A stretch of 64,000 nt of DNA, taken from assembly GCA_046349875.1 (NCBI GenBank), contig JAXMBN010000027.1, positions 1 to 64,000 on the forward strand. Direction: 5' to 3'. This DNA is from JAXMBN01 sp046349875 (GTDB taxonomy: Bacteria > Planctomycetota > Planctomycetia > Pirellulales > Pirellulaceae). The translations under genes were made by a program, and so were the position numbers. This document shows positions 57,048-64,000 of this stretch, piece after piece; the stretch's first letter is position 1; every line of letters starts with the position of its first letter. The notes beneath the pieces were generated by a model, which saw nothing but the letters and a program-made list of their open reading frames with translations, was not told the DNA's origin and ran no database searches.

Positions 57048-57965
57048 TTAAAGGTGCTGATCGAACCAAAGGGCGAAGCTTCGGATGTCCCATACCATGG
57101 TTGGCCATCCGTGCCCACCTCCGCGATGGACTACCAGTTCGACAAGTCGATCAAGCTGCTGGGCTCGATCACGAAATCGCTCGGATTGTTCGAGAGGGAC
57201 CAGCGTATCTGCATCGCCATGGTAGATGAGCGTTGGAGGTAATCGATCGTGAACGAAGTGTAGTGGAGAACACTCGCGTGCGATGCCAGGCCACTTGTCT
57301 TTGTCCTGCCCATCGGGACCAAAGGAATGGACAAAACTCTTTGGCGGTCCTCCATCACGAAGGTTCTCCGTTGAATCTCCGAGGTCGACGAGATCGGTCA
57401 CCGGGTAGAATATCGCAACAGCCTGCACTTGGCTGCTGAAGCGTTCCAATGGATCGTCGGCATTGGGATCGCCTGCGTCTCCGCGAGTCGCAAGCATCAA
57501 ACTTAAGTGTCCTCCTGCGCTGCCACCTGTGACACCGATCCTATCCGGATCGATTTTGTATTCGTCTGCATGTTGGCGAATAAAGCGTATGCCACGTTTC
57601 ATGTCCTCAATGATCTCTTGAACGCTCGATTGAGGTTGCGAAACATGGCACACGGCAAATACGGTATAGCCATGGCGAAGAATGGGAGCCATCATCCAAG
57701 TGGGAAATTCTCCGGGTCCCTTCGATTTCCAACCGCCACTCACCATCAATGCGATGGCTTTGCCATTGGGATGAGTCGGGCGAATGATGTCCATCGTTAG
57801 ATCGTGTTCGCCTCGTTTTCCGTATACGATACCATCCGTGCGATCATGACCTGGATGGAGGTACCACCAACCCCAAACGCCAACGGCCAAAAGGGCAAAG
57901 AAGACAAACATCGATCCCCAAAAGAGTCGATAGAGCCAACGTTTTACTCGCGTGGAAATCGCCAT
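57048..57965 (-). CDS. Exported or anchored alpha/beta hydrolase (BD-FAE/esterase type)
   Basis: 305 residues. N-terminal span (LYRLFWGSMFVFFALLAVGV), then a hydrolase with the GGSAGGHLSL nucleophile elbow, oxyanion region ALMVSGGWKSKGPGEF, and a C-terminal Asp/His set in YHGDADTLVPLEQSE and HRGGGHGWPTM. It resembles the BD-FAE / Pfam alpha/beta hydrolase_3-like esterases of planctomycete degradation clusters. Substrate unknown. Confidence 0.8.
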   Translation of the reverse strand: MAISTRVKRWLYRLFWGSMFVFFALLAVGVWGWWYLHPGHDRTDGIVYGKRGEHDLTMDIIRPTHPNGKAIALMVSGGWKSKGPGEFPTWMMAPILRHGYTVFAVCHVSQPQSSVQEIIEDMKRGIRFIRQHADEYKIDPDRIGVTGGSAGGHLSLMLATRGDAGDPNADDPLERFSSQVQAVAIFYPVTDLVDLGDSTENLRDGGPPKSFVHSFGPDGQDKDKWPGIARECSPLHFVHDRLPPTLIYHGDADTLVPLEQSERFRDRAQQLDRLVELVVHRGGGHGWPTMVWDIRSFALWFDQHL

Positions 57966-58038
57966 TCTTAAATCCGTCCTAAGATTGAACCCAATCTATT
58001 GAGCTCTTTAGACAACTCTGCATCGAGGAAAGTATTCA

Positions 58039-59559
58039 TTATTGGAGACTTTGAATGAGTTGGCGAGCTGCCTCTTCAAATAGGCGTTGCCACTCGGGAG
58101 CCACCATGCAATCGCAGTCTTCCTGAGCGAAGCCTTTGTTCTGACGCTGCTCAAGTGTAGGCAAATAATGGATATAACCGTTGGTATATCCCGCAACAAA
58201 TGTTCCAGCAGGGGATCGTCGTTTGATGTTGATCCCGATTTCGCTCGTCAGTTCACCCGGAAAAGTGATCAATCGAAAAGATCCAATTCGTAGGCCTCCG
58301 AGTTCGCAATCGAGGTTTGCATGCAACGCTTGCTCAGCTTTGGCTTGATGCATCTTGAGTAAGGCGAGGTTTGTATTGAGTCGCGTAATCTGTTCCATGC
58401 TTTGAAGATTGGCTAGGTAGGCTTCGATCTGTCCTTTGTTTTCAGCATCCTGCATGGCAATGCTCGGATCGTTTTGCTGCTTTGCATGGAGGTAGGCTTG
58501 AGCGTTCTGCGTCGGGTATTCGGGATCGAAACGCTGTTGTATGAGCAACGGCAAGAATTGTTTGAATTGAATGTTGGTTGGTTTTAGCGACTCGACGAGC
58601 CGACTCCTTTGTGATTCCAGAGATTCGATACGGCTTTGGAAATCGGCTGCTCGAGGAAGACTCAACCAACGACGCCGCACAACTAGCGAAGACTCTTTTG
58701 TTTCGATTTTTGCAAGAGCATTGAGAATCGTCGAACCTAGGAGATGTCCTAGCGGCTCGGCATCCGGTAGGCGATCAGAGTTTTTATAATGCACGGGATT
58801 GATATCGCCTCCACATCCTTGAATGAAAAAGGCCATCGCATTTTCTCGAGCAAGGGCCGTTTCGATCAGGTTCGATGCAACGCCCGTCAAATCGGCTGAT
58901 GAGCCTTTACTTGGTGGGTTCATGATGGGGTGGCAAGCAAAGTTGTAGATCACGGCAAGGGTTGAATGATCCTTTCTTGCAAGTTTGACGATACCTACCT
59001 GCGGATCGATTGGTCCCACCGATGCGATTTGTTCATCCCATGCCATGGGATAGGCACGACGCATATCAACTTGAGTTCCATCCTTGAGCCATACTCGACG
59101 ATTCTCACTGATCCGCGACTCCTCGGTGGAGACGACGCCTGCGGTTACGGGTTCCATCTGTTTGAAAGCTGTTCGCACCGTTGCAATAACCGACTCTTCC
59201 GAATCCGGATTGACTTGCCCGTGGCAATGACTAGCGTTGACAAACACATTGCTGGCAGGGATCCCTGGATCTCGAGCAAGTTCCGTACGAATCGTTTCGA
59301 GAAAGGTGTTGCGAATCGAACCGATACCTCCGATGGCGACGGCGTCGATCGTAATAATCGCTGCAAGGGTTTGGTCTTGTTTGAGCACCAGGGCTTTCGC
59401 AAAACAGGGATCGTGGACTCGTGTTGCTTGCGGGTGCGTGATGTCAATCTTGGCAGTGCCTGCCCACAATCCATCTGCGGCCTGAAGAGCGTCTACTTTT
59501 CCAACGTTAGTGAGGGAAAGAATCAAGGCAAGGATTACAATGAAAGGTAGGTTATTCAT
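58039..59559 (-). CDS. Exported ceramidase-like (neutral/alkaline ceramidase N-terminal) protein
   Basis: 506 residues, signal peptide (FIVILALILSLTNVGKVDA). The zinc site motifs NASHCHGQVNPD and NFACHPIMNPPSKGSSADLTG (split here) plus GCGGDINPVHY match neutral ceramidase, and GELTSEIGINIKR and GYTNGYIHYLPT are present near the C-terminus. It lacks the usual C-terminal Ig-like domain. Many planctomycete members act on unknown amide or ester substrates rather than ceramide. Confidence 0.8.
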   Translation of the reverse strand: MNNLPFIVILALILSLTNVGKVDALQAADGLWAGTAKIDITHPQATRVHDPCFAKALVLKQDQTLAAIITIDAVAIGGIGSIRNTFLETIRTELARDPGIPASNVFVNASHCHGQVNPDSEESVIATVRTAFKQMEPVTAGVVSTEESRISENRRVWLKDGTQVDMRRAYPMAWDEQIASVGPIDPQVGIVKLARKDHSTLAVIYNFACHPIMNPPSKGSSADLTGVASNLIETALARENAMAFFIQGCGGDINPVHYKNSDRLPDAEPLGHLLGSTILNALAKIETKESSLVVRRRWLSLPRAADFQSRIESLESQRSRLVESLKPTNIQFKQFLPLLIQQRFDPEYPTQNAQAYLHAKQQNDPSIAMQDAENKGQIEAYLANLQSMEQITRLNTNLALLKMHQAKAEQALHANLDCELGGLRIGSFRLITFPGELTSEIGINIKRRSPAGTFVAGYTNGYIHYLPTLEQRQNKGFAQEDCDCMVAPEWQRLFEEAARQLIQSLQ

Positions 59560-60117
59560 TCCTGAGATTGTAACAAAAGCTATATGCAGAATTTGGTTGT
59601 CAGCATCCCGATTCTAAATTTTCCATTCTGCCAAGTGCGCGTCTCAGTGGTGTACGATTTCCTTGAAAGGACCGAGATGTTTAGGATACGAGCCGGCAAG
59701 TTCGTGAGAAAGCATGCCTAGGAGTCGCGGATGCACGCCCTGAGCCAAAGGAAAAGTGCTGCCGGCATAAGTTGAGTGTCATTTGCCTCTTTGACTTTGA
59801 ACGGATTGAACCGATGTCGAAGGGCTAATGATCCCCGCCAACAACAATCCTATGCTGTGAGTCCTTGCCGAAGTGATCCGCACTATTGGACGCTCAACAT
59901 GATCGCTTTCGTCAGATGCCCTCGCGAATATTAGAGCCCCTGGGATTGGACAAGTACGTCGACTAACGCGTTGGTTTCAATCGAATGCCAAGCGATGGTA
60001 CTGTGATGAACCTTCTTGCGCCGAATTATTGACAGAAAGCTTCGATTCCCATGGTGTAAGTGATTCCAGCAATTCATAGAATACGTTTTCCTTGCGGATA
60101 ACTTCGTATTAACCTCC
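59560..60117. other. Gene-free intergenic region
   Basis: 558 bases between the ceramidase-like gene and the next small membrane gene. No coding frame, repeat or strong hairpin is visible. Confidence 0.4.
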
Positions 60118-60507
60118 ATGCAATCGGCGAAGGATTCTGGTAGTGACCTGTACGTTCTTTTGAGATTGCGGATGACCAGAATGAATCGACCCCAAGCGAA
60201 TCAAATTAGTATGCTGGCACTTTTCAGCATCCTCACCATTTGCTGCTTTCTATTTGATTACGTGAAATTTGTTGGTTGGAATAGTCTGCTGTATTCTTTG
60301 GGCCCACCTTGCCTCATTGCCATACTGTTGCGCAGCATTTTCTGTTGGTGTGCTATGTATCTTGATCACTCGGACGTGGTTACTCGTGTCTCGAACGAGG
60401 ATCAAGCAGAACTCATACGCCTCTTGATAGCATTGATCATAGGATTGGCGATTTGGATTCCAGCAATGATTGCTTTTCCGTACTACGATGAAGTTCCATT
60501 GAAATGA
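60118..60507 (+). CDS. Small membrane protein
   Basis: Up to 129 residues with three likely spans: MLALFSILTICCFLFDYV, PPCLIAILLRSIFCWCAMYL, LIRLLIALIIGLAIWIPAMI. Start is uncertain. ATG 60118, 60172 and 60181 are all in frame and none has a clear ribosome site. No family recognised. Confidence 0.5.
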   Translation: MQSAKDSGSDLYVLLRLRMTRMNRPQANQISMLALFSILTICCFLFDYVKFVGWNSLLYSLGPPCLIAILLRSIFCWCAMYLDHSDVVTRVSNEDQAELIRLLIALIIGLAIWIPAMIAFPYYDEVPLK

Positions 60508-60537
60508 AGAGATGTTAAAGTCGCTAGGAACTCATGT

Positions 60538-60995
60538 GTGTCTTTAAACGCGAAGCGAATTTTTGCGGCCATGATTTCAGGTATGGGATTTTGCCTCATC
60601 TATCCTCTTAGTTATCAGTGGTTGGTTCAGTTCTTGATGACGTACGCAGTGCCTCCGTTGTCGACCGACACTTTCGATGACGCTAGGCCGATTGGGGCAG
60701 GTCTTATTTCGGTGATGGTAGGGATTGGCTTGTTTGGCTTGGTTGTTGGGGCTTCATTTGCGTGGATACCGAAGATCGGTTTTCGCTCCTGGATGAAGAT
60801 TTTTGAGCTTTGCACTTTCTCGTTTTACTCCCGATGATCGTCGCGGTCCCGATCCAAGATTGGCCCAATGTTGCCGGCATCGTCCTTTCAGGTGTTACCC
60901 ATGTCCTCGTGTTCGCAATGCTTTGTATTTGGAGCGTAAGTGTTATCTCGGCAGCGTTATTTGCTTGGATCGCAAACCGAAAGCGTAAAGACTAG
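60538..60995 (+). CDS. Small membrane protein, probably with one frameshift
   Basis: GTG 60538 has AGGA eight bases upstream. The first frame (to 60837) has two spans (GMGFCLIYPLSYQWLVQFLM, GLISVMVGIGLFGLVVGASF). The overlapping second frame to 60995 supplies MIVAVPIQDWPNVAGIVLSG and more spans ending WIANRKRKD. One indel near 60820 would join them into a four-span protein of about 150 residues. Unknown function, may form a pair with the gene before it. Confidence 0.5.
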
Positions 60996-61115
60996 AATGG
61001 AAAAGGATGTAGAGTGAGTTCTCGATAGACGAGTGGATGGTTCGGCAGATTCAAATCACTTCTAATCCGCGCCGAATCTGTTTCTTTCTTGACGCGACGA
61101 TCGCGGTGGTCAACG

Positions 61116-63602
61116 ATGGGCAAGCACGCAAATTGTGGAACGACTCAATTCAGGTCTGTCGATTGGGTTGCCTTGATTCGCTTTGCGATTTTTCTAATCA
61201 TCTGCATCGCTTGCGTTTCTCCCGTGCATGGCGAGGATTCATGGGAATCGTTTCTCAGGGATCATTGCTTTCGTTGCCACGGCCCTCAGAAGGAAGAGGG
61301 GAGTTTGAGAATCGACCAACTCAACCGCAATTTTGGTGATGCGAGTGCAGTGAATCGTTGGGCGGAAGTTCTTGAGAAAGTTGCAAGCGGCCAGATGCCG
61401 CCAAAACCGGAAGCTCAGCCAAGTCAGCAGGAAATCGAGAAGTTCATTTCGACATTGGACCAGTTGCTGAAACAAGGTCGAGCCGTTCGGATGGCAGCAA
61501 GGCCATCGATCTCGCATTATCGCCTAAGCCGAAGCGAGTATCAGAATACGATCTATGACTTACTCGGCGTTCGTTACGATCCTACAAAGCCCGGTGAACT
61601 CAATGAAGATACACGATGGCATGGATTTGATCGAATTGGTTCGGAATTATCCCTTTCGCCTTCACATATGGATCGATATTATCGAGCCGCCGAGCAAATT
61701 ATTGATCGAGCGTTATCGAGTTCCCATTCTGAAGATCGAAAGGTCCGGAAGACTGCTATAGAGCTTCACTACAATGGTGGTAAAGAGCAGCAAGCAGCAT
61801 TGGACCATTTTGGGATCCAACGACCACTACGGTATTTGCTATTTCCAGGACGCGTTCAGACAGCGTTCAAGTCCAATTGGTTTGGAAAGTCTAGTGTCGA
61901 TCCCAGCGGCCTCTATCGGGTCCGATTTCAAGCAAGTGGAATCCGACCTCCTGGAGGTCAGCCAGCGCATCTAAGTCTTGGTAAGGAGACGGGCGAAGAA
62001 ACTGTCGATGGCCTTGTCGAGTTTGACATTGTGGCGTCGGAGGATCATCCACAAATCTATGAAGCCGAAGTGTTTCTGGACAAGCCGACCTCGTTAGAAT
62101 TTTGCGTCGTTTCGACCGATGTGATTGATCGACGCCAAGGCGCCGCGTTTCGCAATGCGCTTAGCAGTGCGAAGAGCTATTTGTTTACGCATAGCAGCGA
62201 GCCTTTATTGCTCAATCCAAATGCGCCCCAAATGTTCGATGACCGAGGGAATGGGATTTTCTCCACGGTTATTCTCGATTGGATTGAGTGGGAAGGTCCC
62301 ATCGTATCAGTGTCAGAGAAAGCGCTGCGGGGACAGATACTTCCACCCGAAGATGCAACGGATGAAATCGTTGCTGCGCATTTGCAACAATTCGCTCAAC
62401 GAGCTTGGCGACGGAAGGTGCAAAGAGATGAGCTTGTGGATTACTTAGCCGCATATGTCGCTGAACGAAAGGCTGGCGAGTCGCTGGTGGATGCCTATCG
62501 CGTTGCTTTATTGGGAATACTGACGTCAAGAAATTTTATTTACATCGTTGAAGGGGAACCAAAATCACGCGAACAACTCACGGATTCGGAACTTGCGACA
62601 CGGCTCTCCTATTTTCTATGGAGCAGCATGCCGGACGAAAAACTATTGGACGCTTCTCAGAATGGCGGCCTTCATGATGAAACGCTGGCCGTTGAAGTGG
62701 ATCGCATTTTGGGAGCCGAGAAGATCAATCGTTTTGTTGAAGATTTTGCAAGGCAATGGTTGCAGTTGCATCGAGTAGGTATGTTTCCTCCGGATAAGAA
62801 GCTCTATCCCAAGTACGATGCATGGCTTGAAGCAAGTCTTCGTCGCGAGCCGGTAGAATATTTTCGCGAGGTGCTTTTTAAGAACCTGTCTGTGGATAGT
62901 TTCGTTGAATCCGATTGGACGGTTGCGAACGCCAGGATATGCGAGTTCTATGGTCTTCCGGAGCCAACATCGGAAGGTTTTCAACGTGTGCAAGTTCGAC
63001 CAGAAGATCATCGTGGTGGTTTGCTAAGCATGGGGGCCGTTTTGGGATTAACCTCAGACGGTACTCGGCATCGGCCCGTTCACCGTGGGGTTTGGGTCAG
63101 TGAAGTGTTCTTTGGAAGAACTCCACCTTCTCCACCTGCGAATGTGGATCCCATTGAACCGAATTCTCCGTTGACTACAAAGACAACCATTCGGCAAAAG
63201 ATCGAGTTGCATCGAAGCCATCCTAGCTGTGCTGCATGCCACGCGAAAATCGATCATTTCGGCATCGCTTGGGACAACTATGATGCTATTGGTCAATGGA
63301 GGACTCACGAAAAGGTAGAAAAGGGTGTTGGCGATGACCCTGCAATCAATTCCTCAGGTTTGATGCCCGATGGTCGTGCATTCCATGATGCCGTTGAGTT
63401 CAAACAGCGTTTGCTCGAAGATCGCGACCAAATTGCCCGAGCCTTCATCGAACACCTTTGTACATACGCGCTTCGTCGTGTATTGAGCGTCGATGATGAG
63501 GATGACATAAGGCGGATCGTTGAAGAATCGAAGTCGAAAGAGTATCGTGTACGAGATATGGTTCGGGCCGTAGCGCTTTCCGATTTGATGAAAAAGCGAT
63601 AA
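61116..63602 (+). CDS. DUF1592-type planctomycete cytochrome protein
   Basis: 828 residues from ATG 61116 (GGTGG upstream) rather than TTG 61089. Signal peptide FAIFLIICIACVSPVHGE. Heme motif CFRCH in FLRDHCFRCHGP near residue 55. Then the DUF1587-like RLSRSEYQNTIYDLLGVRYD, DUF1592 RLSYFLWSSMPDEKLLDA, DUF1588 EDHRGGLLSMGAVLGLTSDG, and DUF1585 with a second heme motif CAACHAKIDHFGIAWDNYD. Two c-type hemes suggest an electron-transfer or sensor role. It precedes the DUF1552 gene by 25 bases, as at 25-29 kb. Confidence 0.9.
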   Translation: MGKHANCGTTQFRSVDWVALIRFAIFLIICIACVSPVHGEDSWESFLRDHCFRCHGPQKEEGSLRIDQLNRNFGDASAVNRWAEVLEKVASGQMPPKPEAQPSQQEIEKFISTLDQLLKQGRAVRMAARPSISHYRLSRSEYQNTIYDLLGVRYDPTKPGELNEDTRWHGFDRIGSELSLSPSHMDRYYRAAEQIIDRALSSSHSEDRKVRKTAIELHYNGGKEQQAALDHFGIQRPLRYLLFPGRVQTAFKSNWFGKSSVDPSGLYRVRFQASGIRPPGGQPAHLSLGKETGEETVDGLVEFDIVASEDHPQIYEAEVFLDKPTSLEFCVVSTDVIDRRQGAAFRNALSSAKSYLFTHSSEPLLLNPNAPQMFDDRGNGIFSTVILDWIEWEGPIVSVSEKALRGQILPPEDATDEIVAAHLQQFAQRAWRRKVQRDELVDYLAAYVAERKAGESLVDAYRVALLGILTSRNFIYIVEGEPKSREQLTDSELATRLSYFLWSSMPDEKLLDASQNGGLHDETLAVEVDRILGAEKINRFVEDFARQWLQLHRVGMFPPDKKLYPKYDAWLEASLRREPVEYFREVLFKNLSVDSFVESDWTVANARICEFYGLPEPTSEGFQRVQVRPEDHRGGLLSMGAVLGLTSDGTRHRPVHRGVWVSEVFFGRTPPSPPANVDPIEPNSPLTTKTTIRQKIELHRSHPSCAACHAKIDHFGIAWDNYDAIGQWRTHEKVEKGVGDDPAINSSGLMPDGRAFHDAVEFKQRLLEDRDQIARAFIEHLCTYALRRVLSVDDEDDIRRIVEESKSKEYRVRDMVRAVALSDLMKKR

Positions 63603-63627
63603 TGTATATGTCTAGGTAAAAAGGCAG

Positions 63628-64000
63628 ATGAATGTGAGCAACTATCTATCCCAATCCTGGCTTCTCGATCGCCGGCATGCTCTGCGTGCTATGGGAAGCT
63701 GCATATCGCTTCCGTTCTTGGAATGCATGATACCGCTCCGTGCTGCCGAGCCCATTCCAACTCCACGCCGAAGTGCCTTTGTTTATTTGGCGAATGGCGT
63801 TCATTCTCTCAACTATCAAATCACGCAGGCTGGGAGGGATTATGAATTTTCACGATCACTGAAACCTTTAGAAAAACATCGCAAAGTGATAACCCCTATC
63901 AGCGGATTGCATCACCCTGGTGGACTGGGGCACCACCACAATTGCATCTCGATATGGTTGACTGGCGGGAAACTTGGGCCCTCCGATCGCAACACGATTT
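63628..64000 (+). CDS. DUF1552 protein, N-terminus only (window edge)
   Basis: 124 residues then cut by the window. Tat-type signal DRRHALRAMGSCISLPFLEC, then FVYLANGVHSLNYQITQAGR and VITPISGLHHPGGLGHHHNC. These match the DUF1552 start (compare 26597-25263). Paired with the preceding DUF1592 gene. Confidence 0.85.
   Translation, partial: MNVSNYLSQSWLLDRRHALRAMGSCISLPFLECMIPLRAAEPIPTPRRSAFVYLANGVHSLNYQITQAGRDYEFSRSLKPLEKHRKVITPISGLHHPGGLGHHHNCISIWLTGGKLGPSDRNTI

Noticed and set aside
7..64000. CRISPR array
   Set aside because: The only direct-repeat clusters are the GGGGWCTGWCCCC palindromes, with irregular spacing and no cas genes.

Overview
The window looks like chromosome from a planctomycete (Pirellulales-type). 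The evidence is two DUF1592/DUF1552 (planctomycete cytochrome c / Tat-exported) operons, a planctomycete-style type II secretion operon without a normal secretin barrel, exported beta-propeller proteins, a ceramidase-like exported enzyme and GGGGWCTGWCCCC palindromes. I could not search any database, so the taxonomy is inference.

Layout. 1-7.1 kb: broken phosphate-selective-type porin with palindromes inside its coding region, then a minus-strand sugar-acid operon (kelch mutarotase-like protein, MFS transporter, lactonase, KDG kinase). 7.2-9.7 kb: small membrane protein, PPK2 polyphosphate kinase, lipoprotein. 10-25.2 kb: plus-strand pseudopilus/T2SS operon (secretin-N proteins, E, F, G, H, I, J, K, PilM/GspL-like, PilO/GspM-like), closed by a terminator. 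25.2-32.1 kb, minus strand: DUF1552 and DUF1592, a LysR regulator, nadR and pnuC, mostly frameshifted. 32.5-40.2 kb: small proteins, RRM protein, SET methyltransferase, Dabb protein, disrupted dicarboxylate symporter, NHL propeller, disrupted RNB exoribonuclease, tRNA(CAT). 40.2-49.1 kb: a graveyard of four related RHS/YD-repeat fragments, at least three followed by different C-terminal segments, resembling displaced polymorphic-toxin cassettes. 49.1-51.9 kb: HNH nuclease pair, LDH-like dehydrogenase and lipase. 51.8-57 kb, minus strand: ArsR, Fur, DsrE2, PAS-GGDEF-EAL, TusA, DsrE. These are a sulfur-relay set translationally coupled to a c-di-GMP enzyme, and I rate this the best candidate for a new functional association. 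57-64 kb: esterase, ceramidase-like protein, two small membrane proteins and a second DUF1592/DUF1552 operon cut by the window end.

Reading caution. Many conserved genes (gspF, gspJ, DUF1592, lysR, nadR, pnuC, symporter, RNB, dsrE2, fur) carry single-base indels, yet recognisable protein continues in the next frame and the indels come in patches. Where I could resolve them, as in fur and dsrE2, they look like homopolymer or near-homopolymer length changes. This favours low-quality consensus over true pseudogenes, although the RHS region could be decayed as well.
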